In this document: piece by piece, positions 21,890 through 32,257 of the stretch
How positions within the stretch are numbered: the first letter of the stretch is position 1
Layout: each line of letters begins with the position of its first letter
Assembly: GCA_004335835.1 (NCBI GenBank)
Contig: RWJK01000664.1
Location: 12,432 to 76,431 of the forward strand
Direction: 5' to 3'
Length of the DNA: 64,000 bases
DNA from: Scenedesmus sp. ARA3
Lineage: Eukaryota > Chlorophyta > Chlorophyceae > Sphaeropleales > Scenedesmaceae
Program-made: the position numbers and the translations under genes
The notes under the pieces: generated by a model
What the model was told of the DNA's origin: nothing
Seen by the model: the letters and a program-made list of their open reading frames with translations, nothing else
Databases searched by the model: none

Positions 21890-24107
21890 GCGGCGCCGCA
21901 CCTGGCGTGATGCCCAGCTTCACAAAGTTGGCGCTGAGCTTGGCGGTGGTTGAGGCCAGCCGCATGTCACAGGCCAGGGCAAAGCCCAGCCCCCCTCCCA
22001 CTGCGGGCCCATTGATGGCTGCGATGGTGGCCACTTGCAGGCTGCGCAGCGCGAGGAAGGTGGAGTAGAAGGAGTGCAGCACCTGGGATTGGTGCAGGGG
22101 GGCAGGCAAGCGGGCGGTAGACAGGGAAGAAATAAGCAAGATGACAGAAATAGGGAACATTATGTCATGGTTGGAATGCGCCAGGAGGGTGGAGTAGAAG
22201 GAGTGCAGCACCTGGGACAGGCGGGGGGAAGGCACGCAGGCGGTCGGTCAGTGGGCGGGAAAGAAAGAAGAAAGATGATGGCATGGGTGAAATGTGCCAG
22301 GAAGGTGGAGTAGAAGGAGTGCAGCACCTGGGCTGGACGAGAGATGGACAGATGGACAGAAGAAGGCAGGAGATCAAGATGAGCACAAGGAAGATGGAAG
22401 AGAAGGGGTGCAGCACCTGGGCTGAGTGTGGGGGAGCCAGGCAGATAGAAGGACACGGAGCAGGCAGGAGAGCAAGATGAGCAGATGCCGTCAATGTGTG
22501 GTGCAGCAAAGTTGCCAATGTGTGGTGCCGCAAAGTGTCTGTGGGTGAGGTTGGGGGTGTGAGCGGCACGGCATCAGAGCAGCAGCGCTGCAGGCGCATG
22601 TCATTTGTGAAACCTGATGCCCTTTGCAGAGCTTGCTGCTGCTGGCGCTGCACAGGAGCATGTTGACAGCTGCTGTTGCACCTGCACTTGGTTGCTGTTC
22701 ACTTACTATGGACACACATGCTACATCCGCTGCACCCTGCACAGCTGGCACAACTCGTACAAGGTCAGGACCAGCTTCCCGAGCAGGCTTTGAGCCAACC
22801 TGCAGGCATGTAGAGCATGCGCAGCTGCAGTGACTTGCCGCAGCCTGCTGCTGCTTGCCTGGCAGTTATCCTGCATGTAAGGTGCATTCAGCTATGGCGA
22901 AGTTTCTCGACTGCAACTCTAAAACGTGCTTGCCTGGTAGTTGTCCTGCACGCTTGCTGCCATGCGCTCCTCAATGAAGGAGAAATCACCGCCAGCTGAG
23001 AAGGCGCGGCCCTGCAAAAGCAGCAGCGCGGCAGCGGTGCAGCGACAGCAGGGGCAGGCACATACGCAGAGTGTGCAAGCTGAACATCTTAAGAGATGGT
23101 GAAGGAGAAGTTGCCGCCAGCAGAGAATGCGCGGCCCTGGAAAAGCAGCAGTGCAATAGCAGCAGGTGCAGGCACAGACACAGTGTCGGGGGCCGGTGTA
23201 CAGCAGTAGCATCAGTGGGCCATGCTGCCTGTGCAGCTGGTCACCCCCATGCTGCGTGCACCACTCAGTGCTTCATGCCTACCCCCTACCCCCGCCCTTC
23301 CCCTGCCAGCAGAGAATGCGCGGCCCTGCGCGGCAGCAATGCGACAGCAGCAGGTGCAGGCACACACGCAGGGTGTGCAAGCCAAACATATGATATGATG
23401 TCGAGGGCATGTGCATTTGTATCGCCGGTGCACTTGCAGTGGCGTAAATGGGCCGAGCTGCCTGTGCAGCTGGTCACCCCCATGTTGCGGATACTTGACT
23501 GTTACAAACGTCGCCTTCATTCCCCAGCAATCTGCAGCAGCAGCAGCCACATGCCTCCACATTTTGCAACAAGCGCCATTGGTTCAGGCCCTGCAGCAGC
23601 CAAGCACACCTGGCCGGTGACGATGAGGGCGCGCATGGCGCCCCCGCCCACCAGGCATCACCACTGCTATCAGCGTTGCTTTTGTTTGCCGGCATTATGC
23701 AGGATAGGCCGCAGACCTCCGCAAGTCTGCACCAAATGCGCTTTTGGCGCAGTTGCGCGGCGCACCTGGCCGGTGACGATGAGGGCGCGCATGGCGCTGT
23801 CAGCGCGCAGCAGCTCCAGCTCAGACGTGAACTCTGCTGCCATGTCATTGGTGAGGGAGTTGAGGCTGTCGGGGTTGTTCAGGTGCAGCACACGCACGCC
23901 GGTGTCCTGCTGAGAGTCATCCAGCACTCGCTCTGTGTAGAGCAGCCTGGCTTGCTGCTGCGGTTGTGCTGCTGCTGCTGCTGCTGAGGGTTGGGAGGGA
24001 GAGGCCATAGCAGCTGGTGGCCGTAGCAGGGGCCTCAGCAAAGCTCTATGATGGAAGGGTAGGTTGTGGAAGCAGCCACGACTCACCGATGCAGCTGTGT
24101 GCAGCAT
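20119..24107 (-). CDS. Enoyl-CoA hydratase/isomerase family (crotonase) protein (6 exons, 342 aa)
   Basis: Exons 24107-23766, 23011-22934, 22082-21902, 21268-21180, 20719-20527 and 20264-20119 join in phase and end in TGA. The crotonase fold is clear: [13 protein letters not shown], the oxyanion-hole loop [12 protein letters not shown], the second oxyanion element [21 protein letters not shown], then [32 protein letters not shown] and a C-terminal [20 protein letters not shown]. These enzymes hydrate or isomerise acyl-CoA substrates. The loop FVKLGITPG lacks the usual second catalytic Glu of true short-chain hydratases, so the exact reaction is uncertain. The N-terminus (Arg-rich, no acidic residues for about 40 residues) looks like a mitochondrial presequence. 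ATG 24008 is an alternative start. Exon 2 appears to end with a GC donor (CAG/GCAAGC). Echoes occur in most introns. Confidence 0.87.
20785..20965 (-). repeat. Three echoes of hydratase exon 5 acceptor edge
   Basis: Copies of the exon 5 start (CAG plus GAGGCCAAGGAGCTGG-like sequence) lie at about 20790, 20880 and 20940, upstream in transcription of the true start at 20719. Shared intron words (AACATGATC..., CAACAGAAAG...ACATGAGC) recur between them. Confidence 0.8.
22190..22424 (-). repeat. Three echoes of hydratase exon 3 acceptor edge
   Basis: The acceptor and first 25-30 bp of exon 3 (VLHSFYST, true start 22082) recur at 22190-22217, 22306-22333 and, more degenerate, 22396-22424. Spacing is about 90-125 bp. 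Confidence 0.88.
22858..22885 (-). repeat. Echo of hydratase exon 2 donor edge
   Basis: It repeats the exon 2 end and the GCAAGC donor found at 22926-22950. Conservation of this junction in the echo supports the GC donor assignment. Confidence 0.65.
23105..23335 (-). repeat. Two echoes of hydratase exon 2 acceptor edge
   Basis: The start of exon 2 ([12 protein letters not shown], true start 23011) recurs at about 23108-23150 and in shorter form at 23300-23335. Each copy keeps an AG acceptor. Confidence 0.8.
23606..23643 (-). repeat. Echo of hydratase exon 1 donor edge
   Basis: About 33 bp of the exon 1 end with its GT donor (true site 23766/23765) are repeated almost exactly about 155 bp downstream in intron 1. 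Confidence 0.85.
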
Positions 24108-24512
24108 TGAAGGGGCATGCTAAGGTGAGCTGCCTTCAGCAAGCAGGAGATGGCTGAGCTGGTGAGCAGCTTTTGTGTGTTTGAGGACAGCAGCTACACT
24201 TTGGTATGAATTGACCTCTACTAATGTGAGGGTGATCAGAGGGTATTCTCACGCCTTGTAATGCATGCGCAGAAGCAAAAAGTTCGATCCAAAGCAGGTT
24301 GGTAAACTGCCAATGAACCGCAAGTACCAAACGTCACTGTTCGCGAGCTGTTTGGATCGTCCATGGCACGTTTGTAAGTTAATGGTTTTATTTGAAACTC
24401 TGCATCCTGCAATCAGCGCGTTCCACCAGTCTGGTTGTGCGTTCCCGGGCTGAGGTGGCACCGCGCTTGGCGGAAGGCCTGGCCAGCAGCTGCGGCTGAA
24501 TTACGTAATTTA
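24108..24512. other. Divergent promoter region
   Basis: These 405 bp separate the start of the minus-strand hydratase from the plus-strand carboxypeptidase, so both promoters must lie here. The sequence is AT-richer than the flanks and free of triplet repeats. I see no distinct TATA box. Confidence 0.45.
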
Positions 24513-27500
24513 ATGTTGAACCAAGTAGTGTTGTGCCTTCTGGCACTGCATGCAGCACATGGCCTAGCCCCTGGCTCAGTTGGTGACATGAGGGAGCGGG
24601 CAGGCGCAGGTGTGAGGCTGAGAGGCTCAGTGCATGCAGTTGCATTTGGATCGTCATGTTTTCTTACCTGCAGAGTGCACGAGCACCACAGTTGCAGGCC
24701 ATTGTAGCAGCACCATAGTAGCAGCACGGTGCAGCAGCACTAAGCATTCAATGATTGTGTGGTGCATCGCAAGCATGCAAGGATAGTGTCAGGGCAAGCC
24801 CATGATGCTGAAGCTGAAGCATTCTTCACAGCAATCAGGCATCAACACATGAATGACCGTAGCTGAGTTGCTGCTGCGGCTTATCGACTGCCGCCACTGG
24901 TGGTGCTCACAGTGCGCCATGGCAGCAGCAGCAGCAGCAGCAGCAGCGTCGGCAGTTCCGGCCCGCAGCATGGCGAGATCACCTCCCTGCCCGGCTACAG
25001 CGGCCAGCTGCGCAGCAGGCACTACGGCGGCTACATCACAGTGGACGAAAAGCACGGCAGGAACCTCTACTACTACATGGTGTGTGGCTGGCGCTGCCCC
25101 GTGTCGGAGGTGTTGACAGATCCACTCCCCTGTAACAGTTCCACAGCAACATGCATGATGATGCTTGTGCTGGCAGCAGGCGCATGTGCATGTTGTTTGC
25201 ATCATACAATGCGGCAGGGCATATGCATGAGACATGTTGCAGGGCTCGCTCAGGCCGCAGACGGCAACGCAGGCCGCAGACTTGCTCGCAGAGACCGACT
25301 CCATGGTGCTGTGATCTTCAGCTGGTAATGTTGCTGCAACACACACGCCTTCTTGTCCCCCCTCAGGTTGAGAGCGAGGGCGATGTCAAGACAGACCCGG
25401 TGGTGCTGTGGCTGTATGCTGCCTGAACTGCTGCTGCTGCTGCTGCTGCTGCTGTGCTGCGTTCCGCCCCTTTCAGGTTGAGAGCGAGGGTGATGTCAAG
25501 ACCGACCCGGTGGTGCTGTGGCTGTATGCTGCCTGAACTGCTGCTGCTGCTGTGCTATGTTCCGCCCCTCTCAGGTTGAGAGCGAGGGCGATGTGAAGGC
25601 CGACCCGGTGGTGCTGTGGCTCAACGGCGGCCCCGGCTGCAGCAGCTTTGACGGCCTCATCTACGAGCACGGGCCGTTCCTGTGGGGCCTGGACGACCCA
25701 GGGTCAGCCAAGGCGGCCGTGGTGCTGCGGGACAACCCCTACAGCTGGTCACGGGCAGCCACTATGATCTACCTGGACAGCCCCTCAGGTGAGATGGGAT
25801 GCAAGTGTAGTGGTAGTTGGGTGCCCGCAGGTGGAATGCAAGTTGATTTGTTGTGGGTGCCCGCAGGTGTCACTGGGTGCCCGCAGTAGAGTGTGGAGTG
25901 CACCCGTGGGGGGAGGGCGCGTACACAATGTTCCTGGACAGCCCCTCAGGTGGAGTGCTGGGGTTGTTAACAGGGTGCAAGCTGGGCCCAGCAGTGAGGT
26001 GCGGGCAGGGCAGCGCGTGGTGCTGCGTGACAACCCCTACAGCTGGGCACGTGCTGCAACAGCTGTGGGTCTCTCCTACAGCGGAGTGCACACTGACTAT
26101 GCCACCAACAACACTGTCATTGCCACCGCTGTTGAGACTGATGCATTTGACACAAACCATGTTGCAACCTGTGTGCTTGCTGACTGCTTCTGCTGCCTGT
26201 CATGCAGCTGTGGGCCTGTCATACAGTGGCGTGCATGCTGACTACACCACCAACGACACAGCGACCGCAGCAGACTCGAACGCCTTCCTGCGTGGCTTTT
26301 TTGAGCGCCACCCGCACCTGGCCGCCAACGACTTCTACATCTCTGGTGCGCAATGCAGCTGTTGGTTCTGTGACAGGGCATGTGGCCAGCAGTGACTTTT
26401 TTTATTTGTTCATCACATGTGCGTACCACGTCAGTTGACTAGGACCTTTCAACACTCCATTGTCTGCACAACCACTTCAGTGGCGCTTGAACCTGCCAGG
26501 GCGCAAGCCTGGTGCTGCTGTGGCTCCTGCAGTCCCTGCAGGCAAGTTGTATATTGGCGTCCACGCGCTGTTGCGTATCTTTGTTTCTGTCACGTCCTGG
26601 GCCTGATGGTCACTGTGGCTGCTGCTGTCCTGCAGGCGAGTCATATGCCGGCATCTACGTGCCCATGCTCGCGCGTGCAGTGTGGGAGGGCAACAGGCGC
26701 GGCCAGAAGCCACACATCAACATCAAGGTGGGCGCGGCTGCTGTAGCTACAGCCCTATAGGGGAGGGTGCGCATGGAAGAGGCTGCTGCTGCCTGGCTTG
26801 CAGCTCGCGTGGCGTTTTTGTGTGTTTGCAGAGTGGACTGCATGGAGGTCACTGGCAGGCAACCGGCTGGGTGGGCGCTAAACGCGCAGGGTGCTGCAGC
26901 CTGCGTGGCAGCTAGCGCGCCATATGCGTGTGGCATGCATATCTTGCTGGCAAGCAGCGGGCTCTGCTGCATGTGTGGCAGCCAGCTGCTGGACTTGGCT
27001 GCTGCTGCTGCTGCTGCTGCTGCTGCCGCAGCCGCAGCCGCTGCCTGCAGCGCTGAAGCCTCCATCAAGTTCTGCTGCTGCTGCTGGTTGTAGCTTGTGT
27101 ACGTGCTTTGGATACAGCTTGGCCGTACCGCCTTGCCGCTCAGTCCCTATCCCACTGCTACATGCCTTGCTGCTGCTGCCACATCTGCCGCAGGGTTACC
27201 TGGTGGGCAACGGCTGCACGGACGCCCACTTTGACGGCAACGCGCAGGTGCCCTTTGCCTTTGGCAAGAGCCTCATCAGCGCCAGTATGTACAGCAGGGC
27301 GCGCGAGGCCTGCAGGGGCAAGTTCTACGACGCGCCATCAGGCAGCAGGTACGTCGATGGTGGCGCTATGCGGGTTGAAGAGAAATGATTTTGTTCGAGG
27401 AGAAGGGGGCTCGAACATTGGATGGGGATAGTTGTGGCTGGTTGTCTACGAAGCGCCATCAGGCAGCAGGTGGCTGTGGCAGCAGGTGGCTGGGGCAGAA

Positions 27501-28490
27501 GGTGACACTTGGGTGATGACGGGGCTGTGGGTGTGCTGGTAGCTGTGGCACTTGCAAGCCATTGCTGTGTACAGTGGCAGGAGTGCTGCTGCTTGCGACG
27601 GGGTGGTCTGGCGATGGCAGCCAAGTGTGCGCCGGTCAACATTGCACCACCACGTGAAGGAGTCATGTGGTGGCCTGTTGGTGCTGGAATCTTCCTGTTG
27701 CAGCTGCTCTTGCTGAAATACATTCACTGCCTTCTGCATTGCAGGTGTGAGTCGCTGCTGAGCCAGGTGTGGGCCGACCTGGCTGGCCTCAACCTGTACA
27801 ACGTGCTGGAGGAGTGCCACCACAAGCAGCACTTTGGCACACACCCAACAACAGACAGCAGCAGCAGCAGCAGTGGCAGCAGCAGCAGCAGCAGTAGCCT
27901 TGCGGCGCTGATGGCGCAGCCGCCGGCCCGCGCGTGGCCGCTGACGGGCATGGTGCGGCAAGGGGCGCAGCTGCAGAACTGGGGGCAGCTGCTGCGCCAC
28001 AACCCGCCCTGCACGCAGACGCGGTGAGCGTGGGGATTCGTGTGCGGGACGGCAATGCTCTGCTGGGCAGGACTGTCACAGCATATGCAGTGCGTTGGGT
28101 CGGCAGGCAAACAGCGCATCGAACAAGCCAGGTCCAGCCCAGTAGAGTTGGGAATTGCGAAATATGATTCAAGAGCAATGATCTGCTTGGAGCTGTGTTG
28201 TGTGCACAGGCCTTTGCTCAATTGCCGCTACCTGCTGCTGCTGCTGTCGGCTATCTCTGCCTGCTGCTGCAGGGAGGCTGACCTGTGGCTGAATGACCCT
28301 GAGGTGCGCCGGGCCATCCACGCCGCCCCGCTGGACGTGACTGGGCCCTGGACCATCTGCAGCGACCGCATCAGCTACACCGCAGACGGCGGCAGCATGC
28401 TGCCCATCCACAAGCAGCTCACACGCAAGGCTGGTGCGTGATATCAGTGCTGTAACATGTGTGTTGTGTCAGCTGGCCAGAGCTGTGTTG

Positions 28491-28554
<64 letters not shown>

Positions 28555-30483
28555 ATGATGTTGGCATGAGCATGCTGCCCATCCACAAGCAGCTCACGCG
28601 CAAGGCGGGTGCGTGATAGCAGTGTGGTGGCGCGCGTGTTGTGTCAGCTTGAATGATGTTGTGTCAGCTTGAATGATGTTGTGTCAGCTTGAATGATGTT
28701 GGCATGCTGCCCATCCACAAGCAGCTTACGCGCAAGGCTGGTGCGCGCCGGCGGTGTGGTGGCACGCGTGTTGTGTCAGCTGGCAAGCACATGTGTTGCT
28801 TGCTTCAAGCAGTGCATGATGTTGGCACAGGCATGCTGCCCACTCACAAGCAGCTCACGAGTAATGTTGGTGCGCGCCGGCCCGCGCTGCTGCACTGCAA
28901 GAAGTGATGTGGGCGCTGTTCAGGGGCTTCAGCGCACTTGCTGCTGCACTGCTTGAGCAAGGCTGGTGCGGCACGGCTTGCGCTGCTGCTCAGCCTGGGC
29001 AGTGTGATGGCAGACACAGTGCTGTGGCACGTGCAGTGTGTCACAGCTGGGCAGAGCATATGTTGCCTGCTTGCTGGTGTGCTTGCACGAGCATGGTGCT
29101 GCGGTGCTTGCACGAGCATGATATGGGATCTCTGTAGGAGCTGCGGCTGCGCACCTGCACGCGTAGCTGCTGTTCGGCCTGCAACAAGTGACATGCTCCG
29201 TGCTGTGGGTGCTGCAGGCCTGCGTGCGCTGATCTACTCTGGAGACCATGACCTATGTGTGAGTGGCAGCAGCGGGCTGGGTGGCGGACGGATGGGAGCG
29301 GCAAACACAGCGCAGCAATGGTTATGACAGCAGCAGCAGCAGCAGCAGGTGTAGCAGTAGCAGCAGGTGTTTGTGATTGCTGCAAGAGGCAGCTCAGCTT
29401 TTTGCCTAGGCCAGCTGGCGCGTGTGCCAGCATGCAAGCCAGCTACATACTTGCACGGCACGGGCCTTATACCACATGTGTGCTGATGGACACGCTGCCC
29501 TGCTTTTTGTTTGTGTGTTGTTTGTTCTGTTGGTTGCAGGTGCCTCACACCGGCAGCGAGGCCTGGACTGCCGCCATCCACCGCAAGAAGAAGCCGGCAG
29601 CAGCAGCAGCAGCAGCAGCCAACCGCAAGGCTGACGACTTTGCAGACGATGAGGCTGCTGAGAACGCTGCTGCGGGCATTGTTGCGCCCTGGCAGCCGTG
29701 GTACAGCAGCACGCAGCCGCCGCAGGTGGCTGGGTATGTTGTTGAGTACGACAGTGGGCTGACCTACGCCACAGTGAAGGGCGCAGGTGAGGCACTGGCT
29801 GTTTGCATCAGGGAGCCACCGACTAGGTTTCAGCTGTTGTTGTCCTGGTGTGTGTTGGGTAAACCCTTATGGTAGTGTATGCCAGCGGGCTGACCTACGC
29901 CACAGTGAAGGGCGCAGGTGGGCGTAAAATGCTGGGGGCATGCACAGTGAAGGGCGCAGGTGAGGCGTGGGGCTGCCTGTGTGTGCACCGCGTGTGAGCT
30001 GCCTCTGCCATCTGCCCAAATGGTTTGACACGATGCAAAGCTAGTGCCTGTGCTGTATGTGAGACCTGAGGCCCACCGTCAAAGGGGCAGGTGGGCGTGA
30101 GGGGTTGAGGACATGGGCTTGTCGAGGGGCCAAAGTTGTCTGCAGTTGTGCGCATCAGGCGTGCTGTTGTGTGGCCAGAGCTGCGTGTGCCAGCCGGCGG
30201 CAGGAAGACTGCACGCCCACTTCGTTTCACTACTTCCGTTTGCTTCACATGCTGAAAAATTCTGAGAACTGCATGTTAACTGCAGCACTGTTACGCAGCT
30301 GTTTGAGCGTTCACTGGCTTGACGCTGCCGCTACTTGGATTGAACATCCACCCACAGTCGCTGCTTACATGTCCACTGCTGCCCCCTGCAGGCCACATGG
30401 TGCCTCAGACGCGCCCGGTGGAGGCACTGGACATGTTCAGCCGCTTCATCAACAGGCAGCCGCTGCAGCCTGGCAACAATTAG
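24513..30483 (+). CDS. Serine carboxypeptidase, peptidase family S10 (11 exons, 560 aa)
   Basis: Exons 24513-24609, 24913-25079, 25575-25788, 26208-26345, 26636-26727, 27194-27348, 27745-28023, 28273-28433, 29218-29258, 29540-29786 and 30392-30483 all join in phase and end at TAG. Exon 1 encodes a signal peptide ([19 protein letters not shown]), so the enzyme enters the secretory pathway, to vacuole or outside. Family motifs: [46 protein letters not shown], nucleophile Ser in GESYAG, GNGCTD, catalytic Asp in YSGDHD and catalytic His in GHMVPQTRP. It would remove C-terminal amino acids at acid pH. Unusual inserts are a poly-Ser stretch (about 27858-27897) and a Lys/Ala/Asp-rich insert (about 29580-29690) between the catalytic Asp and His. 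The reading frame stays open for 81 codons after the TAG. Several introns carry exon-edge echoes. Confidence 0.95.
25367..25560 (+). repeat. Two echoes of carboxypeptidase exon 3 acceptor edge
   Basis: At 25367 and 25477 an AG acceptor is followed by 45-48 bp nearly identical to the start of exon 3 (25575). Each then switches to the same TATGCTGCCTGA ending, giving an in-frame stop, and a CTG run. The two echoes share this tail, so one arose from the other. Confidence 0.93.
26015..26120 (+). repeat. Fused echo of exon 3 and exon 4 sequence
   Basis: The frame reads [15 protein letters not shown] directly followed by [10 protein letters not shown]. It matches part of exon 3 and the start of exon 4 (26208) with no intron between. 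A separate echo of the exon 3 end with its donor lies at 25919-25960. Confidence 0.8.
27447..27475 (+). repeat. Echo of carboxypeptidase exon 6 donor edge
   Basis: The exon 6 end (GCGCCATCAGGCAGCAG plus GT) at 27333-27350 is repeated about 115 bp downstream. A shorter GGCAGCAGGTGGCTG repeat follows. Confidence 0.7.
28490..28554 (+). repeat. (GCTT)n microsatellite, about 16 units
   Basis: This is an uninterrupted tetranucleotide array in intron 8 of the carboxypeptidase gene. It lies between the exon 8 donor and its first echo. Confidence 0.95.
28567..28885 (+). repeat. Three echoes of carboxypeptidase exon 8 donor edge
   Basis: The last 37 bp of exon 8 plus GTGCG donor (28397-28440) recur at 28570, 28703 and 28832, with linked downstream intron sequence (GTGTTGTGTCAGCT). 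Divergence rises with distance. Within the array, 28641-28700 is three perfect 20-bp copies of GTGTCAGCTTGAATGATGTT. Confidence 0.92.
29882..30095 (+). repeat. Echoes of carboxypeptidase exon 10 donor edge
   Basis: The exon 10 end (CTGACCTACGCCACAGTGAAGGGCGCAG plus GT) recurs at 29885-29925, in shorter form at 29942-29962, and very degenerately near 30076-30095. Confidence 0.82.
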
Positions 30484-32257
30484 GCGCAGCTGGGGCAGCG
30501 GTGCTGCCGCTGGCAGCAGCGCGCAGAGAAGCTGTACAGAAGCCTCAACCAGGCTGCACATGAGGTGGCCCTGCCTGCAGCTGCTGCTCATCTGGCTGCC
30601 AGGTCAGTGGCAGTGCTGCGCGGGCGTGTCGGCGAATGCACCGAGCCTGCACGCGATGCAGCTGCCGGCAGATGTGAGCATGCAGCTGCACTGGACTGCC
30701 GGTGCTTGTGGTTGTCGTGGTGTGTGTGAGAGGAGCAGCCACATGCTGTTCGTCACTTTTGGCTGTTGCCTGGAGTGTGCTGAGTGCTGGTAACACCGGA
30801 GTATTGACATGCATGGCCGTCGGTATGCTGCCTGAGAGCAATTGATTCAACTTGCAGTTGAACCAACCAGACGAGTCCTGTCTGAGCGTGCTGTGTATTT
30901 GTCTTGAGCGTGCTGTGTACTTGTCGCGAGTGTGCTGTGTACATGTTGGCCATCACAGTGCCAACGCTGCCACAACTGCTGCAGCCCAGCTGGGTGGTGG
31001 TACTATCTGCGTGTATGGTGCCATTGAAGTATTCCACGAGTGAGCCGCTTGGTGGAGCCTGCTGTGTACTGTTCCCAAGTTGAGATGGATGTTCTGTACT
31101 ACAACCGGAAACAGCATTCGCCCAACCCCCTACAATTTTCCGACGTATGGCCCCAGTGTATATGGCGTTCACCAGGGGGCAGAGTATCTGCTAGTGTGAT
31201 GCTGTTGAAATGAGCCGCTTTGGTGCAGCCTGATGTGTAACGTTCTCCAGCTGAGTTGGATGTTCCCTATGCCCCCAGTGCTGCTGTGCATGCCAGTGGC
31301 GGTCACTGCCATGAGAGTCCGACTCTCCAGCCTGGCAGGCAGGGCATCAGGACTTCGAGGCGGAGGTTCAAGTTCCTTGAAGTTCAGGTGTTCCCACAGC
31401 AAAGTTTGCCGACAAGGACTATGTCACAACAGCATCATCACCCAGTTGGCATCCGATCCGATCAGGCTGGCAACACGCCATTGTTACCCCCACTGCCAGC
31501 AGCGGCGCCAAGCTGCCAACTGGAACGCTCAAGGTTGGACCAGAGGTGGCACAGACCGTCACTGTCATTAAAAACTGTGACAGTGTTGTTGTCCTTGTCG
31601 GCAAACTTTGCTGTGGGAACACCTGAACTTCAAGGACAAGGAAGTGCGCGCCAGGCACCGCCATTGACGGCTGTACACGGCCCCTTGTACGCAAGTGCAT
31701 GGCAGTCATGCCGGCACCATGCAGGCAAGCTTGAAACCTCGCGATGCACACAGTCAACGCAAGACCACAGAGTAATGCTCTACTGCTGACCTGCCTGAAG
31801 CCCAGCCTAGCTGGCCTGGTAGCACCAGGGCCACAAAGGCCCCTCACAGATTTGGTACACCTGCTTCTGAACAACAAATGATGCACTTCAAAACAGAAGC
31901 CCTCAACAGTAGCACAGCATGTGCTGTCTGCCCGGACCTTGCCATGGATGTGTGCTGCCTGCAACAGGTCAACAAAGCAGCTGTGCATGTGTGTCATAGC
32001 AACACACATACACGCCACAACTCGCGTGCGCCAGCGGCGCTTTCCTTGCCAATGGACCACCCTTACTCTGAACTCAAAGCCTGAACCTGATAAGACGCCC
32101 CGTTGCAGCAACCTCATAAGACGCCCCGTTGCAGCAAAAAACCAGCCTCAGCCCGCAACCACAGCACGCCTGCTAATCACGCCGCGCCCTTCAAGGGACA
32201 TCCCAAATTAGCAGCTCACGCGACTCCTCTTCAATCTGCCCTCGCCACGCCCCGGCA
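30484..32257. other. Intergenic region with fold-back repeat
   Basis: It lies between the convergent carboxypeptidase and first aquaporin genes. It begins with 81 sense codons in the carboxypeptidase frame after its TAG. It then holds a diverged direct repeat (31041-31095 and 31212-31266) and the inverted repeat listed separately. No other exon is convincing. Confidence 0.5.
31375..31635. repeat. Perfect 45-bp inverted repeat with 171-bp spacer
   Basis: Arms 31375-31419 and 31591-31635 are exact reverse complements. RNA from either strand would form a strong stem-loop. No terminal target-site duplication was obvious. It could be a small fold-back transposon or a small-RNA precursor. Confidence 0.85.

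Noticed and set aside
30484..30729. Non-standard genetic code with TAG as a sense codon
   Set aside because: The carboxypeptidase family normally ends close to this point, the sugar transporter also ends at TAG at a natural length, and no TAG was found inside any conserved exon.
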